64,000 nt of DNA from Bradyrhizobium sp. 1 (GTDB lineage: Bacteria; Pseudomonadota; Alphaproteobacteria; Rhizobiales; Xanthobacteraceae), in NCBI RefSeq assembly GCF_023073315.1, contig NZ_JADPJH010000020.1, forward strand, positions 38,217 to 102,216, given 5' to 3'. A model generated the notes under the pieces. It saw only the letters and a list, made by a program, of their open reading frames with translations, was not told the DNA's origin and ran no database searches. Of the stretch, positions 51,070 to 61,667 are shown in pieces; position 1 is the first letter of the stretch; each line of letters opens with the position of its first letter. A program made the translations under genes and the position numbers.

Positions 51070-52572
51070 TTAGCGGCGCACGATCGAGCCGGCACGGCTG
51101 ACCAGACGTGCGAGCTGCTTGAAGCGGCTGCCGACGCGGTCGGCGACGAGGTCGCCGAGCCGGTGCTCGAACACCAGCATCAGATTGCGGGCCTGGCTGC
51201 GGAAATGCGTGGCTGGCAGCACGCCCGGCCGCGCTGCCGAAATCAGATGGGCGACGCGGAATGCGGCGCCCAGCAGGCGGGCGCGTTCGAGCTGGGCCGG
51301 CGTCAGCAGCTCCTGCATCGTGACCGGCGGCTGGTTTTCTTCGCTCAGGCCCGCATAGCGATAGAACACGGACAGGCCGACAAAGGCACGCTCGGTGTGG
51401 GTGATCGCGCCGAAATTGCCGTTGACGACGAGGCTCAGCGTCTGCTCGCCGCGGTGATCGGGATGGACGCGCCAGCCGATGTCGGAGAGCAAGCACGCGG
51501 CGTGGCGCAGCCGGCGGTCCTCGGCGGTCTCGCGCAGCTTCACGACGCGGGCGAGGCGGTCGGTCCAGGCGATCAGCTCGCGGGCATGCTTGGCCGAGCG
51601 CGACAGCAACTGGTTCAGCTCCTCGGCCGCGCAGAACAGCCCGTCCTTGTTGCGCTCGGATTCCGATAGCTTCTCATGCAACAGGCCTTCGCGCACGCCG
51701 AAGGTCGAGAACACAATGGTCTTCGGCTTCGCGACCCGGATAATGTGCTCGAGCACCAGCGCCGCATAGGTGAGGAGCGGGCGGCGCGCGTCGGCGACGA
51801 TTTCGATGTCGGCGAGCATGTCGACGGCCGCAAGCCGGCGCAGGCGACGCGAAAAGTCGAGCGCTTCGGCGGCCGAAATCGAATAGCCGTGCATCACCTG
51901 GAGCGGATAGCCGCTCTGGATGATGTGGATGCGCGCCAGCGCGCGCCAAGTGCCGCCGACGGCGTAGAAGGTGCGGCCGCGCCCCGCGGTGAGCAGCTGG
52001 ACCTCGTCGACCTCCTCGCGCACGATGCGGTCGGCGCGCTTGAGCGATTTGTGCGCGAGGTCCTGGAGCGCGAGGCCGCCGAGCGGCAGCGTCACGCCGC
52101 TGCGCACGGTGTTCTTGCGTACGTCGATCAGTTCGAGCGAGCCACCGCCGAGGTCGCCGACGATGCCGTCGGGTTGGTGGATGCCTGAGATCACGCCGAG
52201 CGCCGACAGCCGCGCCTCGCGCGGGCCCGACAGGATCTCGATCTTCACGGCGCAGATGCGCTCGGCCTTGGCGATGAAGTCGGGGCCGTTGGATGCGTCG
52301 CGGCAGGCCGCAGTCGCGATTGCGAACACACGCCCGACCTGCATAACCCGGCACAGCGCGCGAAAACGCCTGAGCGAGGTCAGCGCCTTGTCGACGGCGT
52401 CGGGCGCGAGCAGGCCCGTGCTCTGCACCTCGCGCCCGAGGCCGCACAGCGTCTTCTCGTTGAAGATCGGAATGAGGCTCCGCGTCAGTCCCTCGTAAAC
52501 GACGAGACGGACCGAGTTGGAGCCGATGTCGATGACCGCGACGCTGGAGCCGCGCTTGCGCGGCCGCGTCAC
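51070..52572 (-). CDS. ppx: Exopolyphosphatase / GppA-type phosphatase
   Basis: The GTG at 52572 starts a 500-aa protein. It has the sugar-kinase fold phosphate motifs IDIGSNSVRLVVYEG and GDLGGGSLELIDV, and a C-terminal HD-like region (AACLLSDIGWRVHPDHRGE). It removes terminal phosphates from polyphosphate or hydrolyses pppGpp. Next to ppk it sets the polyphosphate level. The tail VSRAGSIVRR is short. Start not fully certain. Confidence 0.93.
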   Translation of the reverse strand: MTRPRKRGSSVAVIDIGSNSVRLVVYEGLTRSLIPIFNEKTLCGLGREVQSTGLLAPDAVDKALTSLRRFRALCRVMQVGRVFAIATAACRDASNGPDFIAKAERICAVKIEILSGPREARLSALGVISGIHQPDGIVGDLGGGSLELIDVRKNTVRSGVTLPLGGLALQDLAHKSLKRADRIVREEVDEVQLLTAGRGRTFYAVGGTWRALARIHIIQSGYPLQVMHGYSISAAEALDFSRRLRRLAAVDMLADIEIVADARRPLLTYAALVLEHIIRVAKPKTIVFSTFGVREGLLHEKLSESERNKDGLFCAAEELNQLLSRSAKHARELIAWTDRLARVVKLRETAEDRRLRHAACLLSDIGWRVHPDHRGEQTLSLVVNGNFGAITHTERAFVGLSVFYRYAGLSEENQPPVTMQELLTPAQLERARLLGAAFRVAHLISAARPGVLPATHFRSQARNLMLVFEHRLGDLVADRVGSRFKQLARLVSRAGSIVRR

Positions 52573-52587
52573 GTCAGAAATCCCGGG

Positions 52588-54795
52588 TCAGGATTGATGA
52601 CGTTCATTCCGGCGCGTGAGACGACGCGGCGAGGATTCCTTGAGCGACTTTCCACGGCCAGACAGACTCGGATTTGTCATGAAGTAGTTGTGGACGTTGA
52701 AAGGCTCCTCGCCTTTCGCGGTCTTCATACGCGTTGAGGACCCGTCCGGCAACAATTGCCAGCTCTGCTCATTGTCCTTCAGGTTCGCGACCATGATCTG
52801 TTCGAGAACCTGCTGATGCACCGTGGGATTTTGCAGCGGACACAGCACCTCGACGCGGCGGTCGAGGTTGCGCGGCATCATGTCGGCCGAGGAGATATAC
52901 ACAGCCGCTTTCGCGCTCGGCAGGCCCTGGCCCATGCCGAAGCAGTAGATTCGGCCGTGTTCCAGAAAGCGGCCGATGATCGACTTGACGCGGATGTTCT
53001 CCGACAGGCCGGGAATGCCGGGCCGGAGGCAGCAGATGCCGCGCACTACGAGCTCGACCTGCACGCCGGCCTGCGAGGCCTCGTAAAGCGCGTCGATGAT
53101 ATCAGGGTCGACCAGCGCGTTCATCTTCATCCAGACCGCGCCGGTGCGGCCGTGCCGCGCATGCGCGGTCTCGCCCTGGATGTGCTCGATGATGCGCTTG
53201 CGCAACGTCAGCGGCGACACCGCCATCTTTTCCAGATCGCTCGGCGCGGCATAGCCGGTAATGAAGTTGAACACGCGCGCAGCGTCGCGGCCGATGGTCG
53301 GATCCGAGGTGAAGTAGGAGAGGTCGGTGTAGATGCGTGCGGTGACCGGATGATAATTGCCGGTGCCGGTGTGGACGTAGGTCGTGAGGCTGCCGCCTTC
53401 ACGGCGCACCACCATCGAGAGTTTTGCATGCGTCTTCAGCTCGAGGAAGCCGTAGACGACCTGCACGCCGGCGCGCTCCAGGTCGCGCGCCCAACGGATG
53501 TTGGCCTCCTCGTCGAAGCGCGCCTTCAGCTCGATCAGCGCGGTGACGGATTTGCCGGCTTCGGCGGCTTCCACGAGCGCGCGCACGATCGGCGAGTTGC
53601 TGGAGGTGCGGTAGAGCGTCTGCTTGATCGCGACGACGTCGGGGTCGCGCGTTGCCTGCTGGAGGAACTGCACCACCACGTCGAAGGACTCATAGGGGTG
53701 ATGGACGACAAGATCTTTCTGCCGGATCGCAGCGAAGATGTCGCCGCCTTGCTCGCGCACGCGCTCGGGATGGCGCGGTACGTAAGGGGTGAATTCGAGG
53801 TCGGGCCGGTCGAGGCGGGTGAGTTGCGAGAGCTCGTTCATGGCGAGCACGCCGTCGACCAGGAACACCTCGTCGTCGGCGGTCGACAGCGCGTGCTGCA
53901 CGAAGCTGCGCAGCTGCTCCGGCATCTTGGCGTCGATCTCGAGCCGGATCACCGAGCCGCGGCGGCGGCGCTTCAGCGCAGTCTCGAACAGGCGGACGAG
54001 ATCTTCGGCCTCTTCCTCGATTTCGAGCTCGGAGTCGCGGATGACGCGGAAGGCGCCCTGGCCGTGGAGATTGTAGCCGGGAAACAGGCGGCTGATGAAC
54101 AGGCCGGTCGCCTGTTCCAGCGAGATCAGCCGGACGACCTTGCCCTCGGTCGGCAACCGGATGAAGCGGTCGATCTTGCCGGGCATGCGGATCAGCGCGT
54201 TCATCTGCTTGCCGTCGGCGGCACGCGTGAGCTGGAGCGCGATGGTGAAGCCGAGGCTCGGGATGAACGGGAACGGGTGGGCGGGATCGATCGCCAGCGG
54301 CGTCAGCAGCGGGAACACGTTGTTGAGGAAGTAGTCCTCGATCCAGGTTCGCTCCGCCTTGGTGACGTCCTTGCCGTCGACCAGCGCGATGCCGACGCCG
54401 GCGAGCGTGCCGCGCAGGTCGGCCCAGATCGCCTGCTGGTCGGAGGCAAGCTCCGAGACGGTGTGGTTGATCAGGATGAGCTGCTCGGATGGCGTCAGGC
54501 CATCGGGACTGCGCTCGGCAATGCCCTCGCGCACCTGGGCCTTGATGCCGGCGACGCGGACCATGAAGAACTCGTCGAGGTTATTCGCGGAAATCGACAG
54601 GAATCGCACCCGCTCCAGCACGGGATGGTTGGGATTGACCGATTCCTCCAGGACGCGGCGGTTGAAATGCAGCCAGGACAGCTCGCGATTGATGAATCGC
54701 TCCGGGCTCGAAGCGATCGCCGGCAGGCCCTCGGTCTCCGTGGCTTTTTCTTTAGTTTCAACAGCTTGCACGGAGTCCATGAGAAGTCGATCCAT
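52588..54795 (-). CDS. ppk: Polyphosphate kinase 1
   Basis: The 735-aa protein is a complete Ppk1. The N domain contains [47 protein letters not shown], and the catalytic region has [12 protein letters not shown] (histidine environment) and [10 protein letters not shown]. The C-terminal part has [28 protein letters not shown]. It makes polyphosphate from ATP at the membrane. A second ATG at 54780 is possible. It is 15 nt upstream of ppx. Confidence 0.96.
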   Translation of the reverse strand: MDRLLMDSVQAVETKEKATETEGLPAIASSPERFINRELSWLHFNRRVLEESVNPNHPVLERVRFLSISANNLDEFFMVRVAGIKAQVREGIAERSPDGLTPSEQLILINHTVSELASDQQAIWADLRGTLAGVGIALVDGKDVTKAERTWIEDYFLNNVFPLLTPLAIDPAHPFPFIPSLGFTIALQLTRAADGKQMNALIRMPGKIDRFIRLPTEGKVVRLISLEQATGLFISRLFPGYNLHGQGAFRVIRDSELEIEEEAEDLVRLFETALKRRRRGSVIRLEIDAKMPEQLRSFVQHALSTADDEVFLVDGVLAMNELSQLTRLDRPDLEFTPYVPRHPERVREQGGDIFAAIRQKDLVVHHPYESFDVVVQFLQQATRDPDVVAIKQTLYRTSSNSPIVRALVEAAEAGKSVTALIELKARFDEEANIRWARDLERAGVQVVYGFLELKTHAKLSMVVRREGGSLTTYVHTGTGNYHPVTARIYTDLSYFTSDPTIGRDAARVFNFITGYAAPSDLEKMAVSPLTLRKRIIEHIQGETAHARHGRTGAVWMKMNALVDPDIIDALYEASQAGVQVELVVRGICCLRPGIPGLSENIRVKSIIGRFLEHGRIYCFGMGQGLPSAKAAVYISSADMMPRNLDRRVEVLCPLQNPTVHQQVLEQIMVANLKDNEQSWQLLPDGSSTRMKTAKGEEPFNVHNYFMTNPSLSGRGKSLKESSPRRLTRRNERHQS

Positions 54796-54920
54796 CCAGT
54801 TCGCCCCAATTGCGGCTTACGCGCAAAATCGGCGGGAGCATGTGTTAGTGCGATGACGTTTCGATGACATTGATGTTCCGCTGGCGCGCCGCGTCAAGCG
54901 GCCTTGCGAAAGCGTCCCGG

Positions 54921-55598
54921 TCAGGCGTCCCGGAGCAGCTCGGCGGCCAGCGCCCTTGTGACGGGGCGGCCGAGGCGCAGGGCCTCGCTGTCGAGCAATT
55001 CCACAGCCTGCCGGGCGGCTGCCGAGGACCGCTCCAGGCGGGTGGCGAGATAGCTGACCACGGTCTCGTCGACGCTGAGCTGGCGGTCGGCGCAGAATTT
55101 GACAATCAGGCCCCGGAGCAGCTGGTCGTCGGGCTGCTGAAGCAAGACCACGGGCAAGGCTCGAAGACGCGAGCGCAGATCGCGCAGGTCGATGTCGAGC
55201 GCGGCTGGAATTTCACGACCCGTGAACAGCAGGTAGGCGCCGTCCTCGCGCGCGAGGTTCATCAGGTGGAACAGGGCCCGCTCGTCGAACTCCTTCGCCC
55301 TGAGATCCTCGACCACCAGTGCGCCGGTCGCGAGCGCACCCGGGACTGCTTCGGCAGTCAGCCCATTGGCCGCAGTCGAGCGGGCGCCGGCCTCGTCGGC
55401 CCAGATCGCGGCGAGATGGCTCTTGCCGCTGCCTTCGGGCCCGGCCAGCCACATGATCCGGTTCGGCCATTCCGGCCACGCGTCGACGAGGGCAAGACCG
55501 GCGGCATTGGCAGGGCCTTCGAGGAAATTGTCCCGGCTGAGGCTCTCCGCATGCGGAAGCGAGAACGCCAATTGTCGGGGATGAACGCGGCCTGCCAC
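54921..55598 (-). CDS. hdaA: HdaA, DnaA-related regulator of replication initiation
   Basis: From the GTG at 55598 the protein is 225 aa. It is a single AAA+ domain like the middle of DnaA: PRQLAFSLPHAESLSRDNFLEGP, Walker A GPEGSGKSH (about 53-61), a Walker B region (LVVEDL), and sensor-type FDERALFHLMNLAR. It lacks DnaA's DNA-binding domain IV. Hda/HdaA with the clamp promotes DnaA-ATP hydrolysis. A TTG at 55706 would add 36 residues that overlap pgsA; I consider this less likely. Confidence 0.85.
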   Translation of the reverse strand: MAGRVHPRQLAFSLPHAESLSRDNFLEGPANAAGLALVDAWPEWPNRIMWLAGPEGSGKSHLAAIWADEAGARSTAANGLTAEAVPGALATGALVVEDLRAKEFDERALFHLMNLAREDGAYLLFTGREIPAALDIDLRDLRSRLRALPVVLLQQPDDQLLRGLIVKFCADRQLSVDETVVSYLATRLERSSAAARQAVELLDSEALRLGRPVTRALAAELLRDA

Positions 55599-55692
55599 GG
55601 CTTGCTTTGCTCCGTGCCGGCGAGCCGGCTTGGTTTGAAGAGACTCGACTTCATCGAGCGGGAGTTGGCCTTTTGCGGGGCCGCATCCCGGC

Positions 55693-56235
55693 TCATTTGG
55701 CGTCAATCGTGCTCATGTGACGCAGCCACTCGACGAGATAGAGCGAGACGGACGAGAGCGTGAAGACCGTAACCAGGCCCATCAGGATTATATCATAGGG
55801 ACCGGCCTTGAAGCCGAAGGCAAGCGCGGCCAGCACCAACGCAGCGTAGGCGACCTGGGCCGCTGTGTTTAGCTTGGATACTTTCGACGGTTTCATCTCG
55901 ACGGGCTTGTCGAACAGCCAGGATACGATCACCGCGGTGACGATCATGATGTCGCGCGACACCACCAGGATCACGATCCAGCGCGGGATATCGCCCCAGA
56001 TGCCGAGCGCGAGGTAGATCGACACCAGCAGCGCCTTGTCGGCCAGCGGGTCGAGCAGGGCGCCGAGCTCGCTCGTCATGTTGAACCGCTTGGCCAGGAA
56101 GCCGTCGACGGCGTCGCTGATGCCGGCGATCAGGAAGAGGGCGAACGCCACCTCCATTTGGCTCGACACGATGGCCCAGACGATGATCGGGACCAGCAGG
56201 ATGCGGCCCAGGGTAATGATATTCGGAATACTCAC
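55693..56235 (-). CDS. pgsA: CDP-alcohol phosphatidyltransferase (PgsA-type)
   Basis: The GTG at 56235 starts a 180-aa membrane protein with the CDP-alcohol transferase motif: D41, D44, G45, A48, then G58, D62 and D66 (SDAVDGFLAKRFN, LGALLDPLADK). Several membrane spans follow. It probably makes phosphatidylglycerophosphate, as its start ...PNIITLGRILLVPIIVWAIV and size fit PgsA. The stop lies 95 nt before the chosen hdaA start. Confidence 0.9.
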   Translation of the reverse strand: MSIPNIITLGRILLVPIIVWAIVSSQMEVAFALFLIAGISDAVDGFLAKRFNMTSELGALLDPLADKALLVSIYLALGIWGDIPRWIVILVVSRDIMIVTAVIVSWLFDKPVEMKPSKVSKLNTAAQVAYAALVLAALAFGFKAGPYDIILMGLVTVFTLSSVSLYLVEWLRHMSTIDAK

Positions 56236-56389
56236 GCGGCGCTTCCCGGCACCCGGCCTGACCTCGAATCCGGCCCCTTCGGAGGCTGAACCGGTTGATA
56301 TCTACATAGTATAGGGCGGGGCGCCATGCGAGCCATTGCGCGTCCCCGGAATTCGACGTAACCAGCCGCAAACCCACTGGAAATCGGGC

Positions 56390-57463
56390 ATGACCGACCG
56401 CAAAAACGGCCTCACTTACGCCGATTCAGGCGTCGATATCGACGCGGGCAACCGCCTTGTCGACCTGATCAAGCCGATGGTGCGCGCCACCGCGCGCCCC
56501 GGCGCCGACGCCGAGATCGGCGGCTTTGGCGGCCTGTTCGACCTCAAGGCGGCCGGTTTCAAGGACCCCATCCTGGTCGCCGCCACCGACGGCGTCGGAA
56601 CCAAGCTCAAGATCGCGATCGAGACCGGCCTGCATGGCGGGATCGGCATCGACCTCGTCGCCATGAGTGTCAACGACCTCGTGGTGCAGGGCGCCGAGCC
56701 GCTGTTCTTCCTGGACTATTTCGCTTGTGGCAAGCTCGACCCGGAGGCCACGGCTTCGATCGTCGCCGGTGTCGCCGAAGGCTGCCGGGAATCCGGCTGC
56801 GCCCTGATCGGCGGCGAGACCGCCGAAATGCCCGGCCTCTACAAGGACGGCGATTACGACCTCGGCGGCTTCGCTGTGGGCGCCGCGGAACGGGGCACGC
56901 TGTTGCCGCGCAAGGACATCGCCGCGGGCGACGCCGTGATCGGCCTCGCCTCGTCCGGCGTGCATTCCAACGGCTTCTCGCTGGTGCGCAAGATCGTCGA
57001 GCAATCCGGCCTCGGTTTCGAGGCGCAGGCGCCGTTCGCCCCCGTGATGACCCTTGGCGGCGCGTTGCTGACGCCAACCAAGCTCTACGTCAAATCCTGT
57101 CTGCGTGCGATCCGGGAGACCGGCGCGGTGAAGGGGCTCGCCCACATCACCGGCGGCGGGTTTACCGACAACATTCCGCGCGTGCTGCCGCCGCATCTCG
57201 GCGTCGGCATCGACCTCGCGCGTCTGCCGGTGCTGCCGGTGTTCAAATGGCTGGCGGCGCAGGCAGGCATTGCCGAACTCGAAATGCTGCGCACCTTCAA
57301 CTGCGGCATCGGCATGATTGCGATCGTCGAGCCGGACAAGGTCGACGAGGTCGTGCGGGTCTTCACCGAAGCGGGCGAGACCGTGGCGCAGCTCGGCACC
57401 GTGATCCCGGCCGAGGGCGAGCATCGCGTCGTCTATAACGGCCATCTCGATCTGGCACTGTGA
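56390..57463 (+). CDS. purM: Phosphoribosylformylglycinamidine cyclo-ligase
   Basis: From the ATG at 56390 the protein is 357 aa. Features are [33 protein letters not shown], the [27 protein letters not shown] block, [12 protein letters not shown] and [18 protein letters not shown]. It closes the imidazole ring to give AIR in purine synthesis. Its stop overlaps the purN ATG. Confidence 0.97.
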   Translation: MTDRKNGLTYADSGVDIDAGNRLVDLIKPMVRATARPGADAEIGGFGGLFDLKAAGFKDPILVAATDGVGTKLKIAIETGLHGGIGIDLVAMSVNDLVVQGAEPLFFLDYFACGKLDPEATASIVAGVAEGCRESGCALIGGETAEMPGLYKDGDYDLGGFAVGAAERGTLLPRKDIAAGDAVIGLASSGVHSNGFSLVRKIVEQSGLGFEAQAPFAPVMTLGGALLTPTKLYVKSCLRAIRETGAVKGLAHITGGGFTDNIPRVLPPHLGVGIDLARLPVLPVFKWLAAQAGIAELEMLRTFNCGIGMIAIVEPDKVDEVVRVFTEAGETVAQLGTVIPAEGEHRVVYNGHLDLAL

Positions 57464-58116
57464 TGAAGCGCCGCGTCGCCATCCTGATTTCCGGCCGCGG
57501 TTCCAACATGTCCGCGCTGATCAGGGCCGCCAGCGCTGCGGATTTTCCGGCGGAGATCTCGCTCGTCATTTCGAACAAGGCCGATGCGCTTGGGCTCGAA
57601 CGGGCCAGGGCGAGCGGCGTGAACACGCTCGTGATCGAGAGCAAGCCGTTCGGCAAGGACCGCGCCGGCTTCGAGAAAGTGCTCCAGGCAGCGCTCGACC
57701 AGCATGGCATCGAGCTGATTTGCCTCGGCGGCTTCATGCGGCTGTTCACGGCGGAGTTCACCAAGGCCTGGTACGGGCGGATGCTGAACATCCATCCCTC
57801 GCTGCTGCCGTCGTTCCCCGGCCTCGACCCGCATGGCCAGGCTTTGCGCGCCGGTGTCAAACTGTCTGGCGCGACGGTGCACTTCGTGATCCCGGAGACC
57901 GATGCCGGTCCGATCGTGATGCAGGGCGCGGTGCCTGTCGGCGACAACGACACGGGGGAGACGTTGTCGGAGCGCATCCTTGAAGTCGAGCACCGCATCT
58001 ATCCCGAAGCGCTGCGGCTGCTCGCGACCGGCAAGGTCCGGATTGAGGGTGATGTCTGCAAGACGGCGGGAAGCGGGCCGTCGGAGAATTTTCTGATTGC
58101 GCCGATGGCGAACTGA
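57463..58116 (+). CDS. purN: Phosphoribosylglycinamide formyltransferase
   Basis: The 217-aa protein has the folate-type active site: N109, H111 (MLNIHPSLLPSFPG) and D147 (IPETDAGPIV). GRGSNMSALI lies at the start. It transfers a formyl group to GAR. The ATG at 57463 overlaps the purM TGA (TGATG); a GTG one codon earlier is possible. Convergent with the cold-shock gene. Confidence 0.96.
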   Translation: MKRRVAILISGRGSNMSALIRAASAADFPAEISLVISNKADALGLERARASGVNTLVIESKPFGKDRAGFEKVLQAALDQHGIELICLGGFMRLFTAEFTKAWYGRMLNIHPSLLPSFPGLDPHGQALRAGVKLSGATVHFVIPETDAGPIVMQGAVPVGDNDTGETLSERILEVEHRIYPEALRLLATGKVRIEGDVCKTAGSGPSENFLIAPMAN

Positions 58117-58130
58117 AGCGCCGCCCAAAA

Positions 58131-58155
58131 CAAAATCCCCCGGCAGAGCCGGGGG
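58131..58155 (-). terminator. Terminator between purN and the cold-shock gene
   Basis: CCCCCGGC (58137-58144) and GCCGGGGG (58148-58155) form an 8-bp GC stem with an AGA loop. On the minus strand ATTTTGTTTTG follows, a good U-rich tail for cspA. The stem can also act on purN. Confidence 0.75.
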
Positions 58156-58192
58156 CAAGGTCACGATCTCTCGTGCGTAGCTTTGAGAGAAA

Positions 58193-58399
58193 TCAGGAGA
58201 CCTTGAGGTTCTCCGCGGATGCTTTGCCGCGGTTCTCCACGAGGTCGTATTCGACCGCCTGGTTTTCATTGAGGGTCGAAAGTCCGGCGCGCTCGACGGC
58301 GGAGATGTGGACGAATACGTCCTTATCGCTGCCGTTCGGCTTGATGAACCCATAGCCCTTGGTCGGGTTGAACCATTTGACGGTGCCCTTTTGCGACAT
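58193..58399 (-). CDS. cspA: Cold-shock protein (CspA family)
   Basis: The 68-aa protein begins MSQKGTVKWFNPTKGYGFIK and has both RNA-binding motifs: KGYGFI (RNP1) and VFVHIS (RNP2). The end is LVENRGKASAENLKVS. It binds single-stranded RNA and may unfold mRNA. Cold induction is not readable from sequence. Rhizobia carry many such paralogues. Confidence 0.96.
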   Translation of the reverse strand: MSQKGTVKWFNPTKGYGFIKPNGSDKDVFVHISAVERAGLSTLNENQAVEYDLVENRGKASAENLKVS

Positions 58400-58770
58400 C
58401 CTCAGTCTCCTCCGCTAGATACAAAAACGACGCGGCCGCTTTTCGCGCGCCACGCCACAAACGGGCTTCCGGAAGTCTGTTCGAGTCTCATCGTCGCGAA
58501 ACGCACAGCCGAGCGGCCAATTCCGATTGTGTCCAATATTGCAACATGAAAATCGCGCGTTAGCAAGCCGCACGCGGATTTCAAGACCGGGGCGGGTGTT
58601 GCCGCCTGCAATTTGCGACCTGTGGCATCGGAACCACAATCGAGGGCAATAGCCTCGGCCATGGCGCGCCAACCGTTGACCCTCCGTGGCAGTTCGGCAC
58701 AAATCGCCGCATGCGCCGCAGATCGTGTTGCATTTTTGCGCGCCGCCACTTTGCTTTGGGATTCATCGTC
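58400..58770. other. Divergent region between the cold-shock gene and the barrel-protein gene
   Basis: 371 bases with no gene I can support. A long frame on the minus strand (58402-58749) is open but starts with low-quality residues and ends 3 nt before cspA; I leave it out. The cspA leader is probably here, and cold-shock genes often have long leaders. Confidence 0.45.
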
Positions 58771-59919
58771 ATGCGCTGCGCCTCGCGGTCCTCCGGGACA
58801 CGGCAGACGATCGGGCCGGACCGCGTCCGCCGGATCGCGGCTGCAATCGCGTTTGCGCTCGTCGTGATGCTGTCGGCGACATCAAGCTTCGCGCAAAGTC
58901 CGACGCCCACGCCGACCCCGACGCCGACCGCATCACCGACCCCAGTCCCGACGCCCACCTCGACCAATTACGACCAATCGGCCGGCAACACCGCGCTCAA
59001 TCTCGGCTCAAATTTCCTGGAGCGGCTCGGAAATCAGGCCTCCGGCGGCGTCAACCGGGCGTTCCGTACCAATCCCGGCGGCGGCGGAGCATCGGCCAGC
59101 ACGGAAGATCCGCGCTACCGCACCTGGTTCGAGGGCTACGGCATTTCGGTGCGGACCGATGCGCAGGGCGATTTCGTCGGCGACAAGCGCAAGACGGTAG
59201 GCGGCGTCGCCGGTTTCGGCGCGCGGGTCGCGCCCGGCGTCAATCTCGGCTTCTCGGTCGACCAGAGCCACACCGACATCGACGTGCCGTTGGCGCTCCA
59301 GTCGGCGACACTCGACCTGACGCAAATCGGCTTCAACGGCTCGGTCGACAAGGGTCCATGGACCTGGGCGTTCGCGGTGGTCCACGGTTTTGGAAAAGTC
59401 CATTCCAGCCGGGATACCGGCTTTGGCCTTGCCACCGCGGGCTATCGCGCCGCCGTCGATGGCGCGCTGACCGAGATCAGCTATTACTGGACCAAGGACC
59501 AGATGCGCGTCGTGCCCAAGGGCGCGCTCGAATATGTCCGCGCGACCAGCGTGGCGTTCCAGGAGGCGGGAGGGCTCGATCCGCTCAACGTGGGCTCCAC
59601 CGCGCTCTCTCGTGCGCGCGTCATGATCGGCGCGGAGATCGGGCGTTACTTCATCTTCGACCAGAAGATCCTGGACCTGTCGGCCTACGGCAAGTTCGTG
59701 GACAATTTTTACCAGAATTTGGGATCGGTGCAGGTCAGCCTGGGGACGCAGAGCATCGTCGTCCCCGGCATCGGCGAGAGCCGTTACGGCATGGATGCCG
59801 GAGCCTCGGCCTCGCTCAGCCTGACCAACACCGCGCGGCTCTACATCAATTACGACGGCAAGTTCCGCAACGAGCTGACGTCGCACCAGGGCACGGTCGG
59901 CTTCGAATACAGGTGGTAG
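58771..59919 (+). CDS. Outer-membrane autotransporter-type beta-barrel protein
   Basis: From the ATG at 58771 the protein is 382 aa. The signal peptide ends SSFA, followed by a Pro/Thr linker (TPTPTPTPTASPTPVPTPTS). The rest resembles the C-terminal barrel of autotransporters: FEGYGISVRTDAQGDFVGDK, alternating aromatic strands and a terminal FEYRW, the outer-membrane insertion signal. No large passenger domain is present. Function unknown; possibly a surface porin or adhesin remnant. Confidence 0.8.
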   Translation: MRCASRSSGTRQTIGPDRVRRIAAAIAFALVVMLSATSSFAQSPTPTPTPTPTASPTPVPTPTSTNYDQSAGNTALNLGSNFLERLGNQASGGVNRAFRTNPGGGGASASTEDPRYRTWFEGYGISVRTDAQGDFVGDKRKTVGGVAGFGARVAPGVNLGFSVDQSHTDIDVPLALQSATLDLTQIGFNGSVDKGPWTWAFAVVHGFGKVHSSRDTGFGLATAGYRAAVDGALTEISYYWTKDQMRVVPKGALEYVRATSVAFQEAGGLDPLNVGSTALSRARVMIGAEIGRYFIFDQKILDLSAYGKFVDNFYQNLGSVQVSLGTQSIVVPGIGESRYGMDAGASASLSLTNTARLYINYDGKFRNELTSHQGTVGFEYRW

Positions 59920-59937
59920 GACGCTGATCGTTCGAGC

Positions 59938-60948
59938 TTACGCCGGTGTTGCCGCGACATAACCCGTCAATCCAAAGCCCTCGCGCGCAGCCGTCATCAT
60001 CGGCACCAGCGCATTCGGATGAATGAACTCGTCGCGGAAGCAGGGATGGGTCTTGGGATCGAAGATCTTCTTCAGCCAGTCGACCACGATCTTGTGGCGT
60101 TCGGAGTCGCGGAATTCCTTGTGGTAGGTGAGCCAGAGATCGGCATGGTGGCTGACGCCGAGATCGACGGCAACGAGCGGCGCGCCGAGCGCGATCGACA
60201 CGGTCGGCAGGAAGCCGATGCCGGCGCCGCGCTCCACCGCGTAGAGCACGCCGACCGAGGAGTTGGTCTTGATCCCGACGATGCCTTCGAGCGATTTCAG
60301 CCCGAGCACGCGGGCATAGGCGCTGTCGTCGACCTGCGGCGCGCTCTGCTTGATGATGCGGTGGTTCGGCAAGTCCGCGAGCGCCGCCGGCACGCCGTAG
60401 AGGTTCTCGTACTCCTTGGAGACGAAGGGGTAGATGTGCAGGCGGCCGAGCTTGGCGACGATCAGATCGGGATTGGTCGGTGGCTCGAGCTGGATCGCGA
60501 TGTCCGACTCCAGGCGCGCGACGTCGGCCTGCTCCATCGCGCAACGCAGATCGACTGTGATCTTGCGATAGGTCTTCTGGAAATCGATCAGCCGCGGCAG
60601 GATCCAGAAATTGCCGGGGCCTTCGGTCACTGCGACGCGCACCGTGCCCGAGGTGTCGTTCGACGCGCGCGAGGCGCGGCGGAACACGTTGAAGGCGTGA
60701 CGCTCCATATGCGTGACGTCGGCGATCATCCCGGTGCCTTCATCGCTCAGCGTGAGCCCGCTCTGGTCGCGCAGGAACAGTTTGCAGCCGATGCTCTCTT
60801 CGAGCCGGTCGATCCTGCGCATCAACGTGGTGGAGGTGAGCCCGAGCTCCTCGGCGGCGTTGCGGAAACTTTTATATTTTGCGCAAGCTAAAAATAGTTT
60901 CAAATCGTCCCAGGACGCGTCCAGGGCTTCTTCACGGTGCTGCATCAT
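59938..60948 (-). CDS. LysR-family transcriptional regulator
   Basis: I use the ATG at 60948 (336 aa, MMQHREEALDAS); one at 60978 would add ten residues but has an SD too close. The HTH is LFLACAKYKSFRNAAEELGLTSTTLMRRIDRLEESIGCKLFLRDQSG. The C-terminal effector domain is GTVRVAVTEGPGNFWILP. It is divergent from the GNAT-like operon, with about 107 nt between starts, so it likely controls it. Effector unknown. Confidence 0.88.
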   Translation of the reverse strand: MMQHREEALDASWDDLKLFLACAKYKSFRNAAEELGLTSTTLMRRIDRLEESIGCKLFLRDQSGLTLSDEGTGMIADVTHMERHAFNVFRRASRASNDTSGTVRVAVTEGPGNFWILPRLIDFQKTYRKITVDLRCAMEQADVARLESDIAIQLEPPTNPDLIVAKLGRLHIYPFVSKEYENLYGVPAALADLPNHRIIKQSAPQVDDSAYARVLGLKSLEGIVGIKTNSSVGVLYAVERGAGIGFLPTVSIALGAPLVAVDLGVSHHADLWLTYHKEFRDSERHKIVVDWLKKIFDPKTHPCFRDEFIHPNALVPMMTAAREGFGLTGYVAATPA

Positions 60949-61055
60949 CGCAGCACCCCGGTGCAATAACTGCTGCATACTCCTGATCCCCAGCCGCTAA
61001 GCTCATCCTCATAGCGGGGTACGAAAGCCGCGAACGATAGAGGGGCGAAGTTGGT

Positions 61056-61667
61056 ATGGAAAGGGGCTCGTTTGCCGCAAGGCATGATTTCGACGCGCTG
61101 CCGCCCAGTCCGGACATCGACGTCCGCTGTGCGCAATTTTCCGAAATTGCGGCGCTTTCCGAAATGGCGCAGCGGCTGGTGCCGGGCGTACAGATCGGCG
61201 CGGCCGAGCTTGCCAGATACTTCACGTTCGATCCCCAGAGCATCCTGACCTTCAGCCGGCAGGGCCATCTCGTCGGCGGCATGGCGTTCCTGTTTCTCAG
61301 CGAGCGCGGCCACGATGCGCTGCTGCTCGACGAGATCTGCCTCACCGCGCCCGAGATGCATTATCTTGCGTCCCCGCAGGAGGACGTTGCTGCCATCTAC
61401 ATCTGGGCGATCGCGGCAACCGGGCGCGGCGTCGCCGGTCTCGGCAAGGCCGCGGCTCATCTGCGACAGTTAAGATTTCGCGGCGCCGATTGCTATGCGC
61501 AGCCGTCAACCGTGGCCGGACGAGAGATCATGAGAGCGACCGGCTTTGCGCCTGTCCCGAGCTTCCAGCCCGACCTCTGGTGTTACGAGCGCCCCTGGCA
61601 CCGGCAGCCGATGCTCAAGCCGGGCGCGGTCATCCAAGCAAGGAGTTTTGCAGATGCACGGCACTAG
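61056..61667 (+). CDS. GNAT-like protein, first gene of a three-gene set
   Basis: The 203-aa protein starts at ATG 61056, with GAGGGG upstream. The pattern looks like an N-acyltransferase: HLVGGMAFLFLSERGHDALLLDEICLTAPEMHYLASPQEDVAAIYIWAIAATGRGVAGLGKAA, and then a beta-strand end TGFAPVPSF. The acetyl-CoA loop (Q/RxxGxG/A) is only weakly kept in GRGVAGLGKAA. It overlaps the next gene by 14 nt. Function unknown. Confidence 0.7.
   Translation: MERGSFAARHDFDALPPSPDIDVRCAQFSEIAALSEMAQRLVPGVQIGAAELARYFTFDPQSILTFSRQGHLVGGMAFLFLSERGHDALLLDEICLTAPEMHYLASPQEDVAAIYIWAIAATGRGVAGLGKAAAHLRQLRFRGADCYAQPSTVAGREIMRATGFAPVPSFQPDLWCYERPWHRQPMLKPGAVIQARSFADARH

Noticed and set aside
52756..54867. A 703-codon open frame on the plus strand
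   Set aside because: It is antisense to ppk, which is complete with its active-site motifs.
58402..58749. 115-codon minus-strand frame upstream of cspA
   Set aside because: It has no ribosome-binding site, a weak start and no motif. It may be a chance frame over the cspA leader, though I cannot exclude it.
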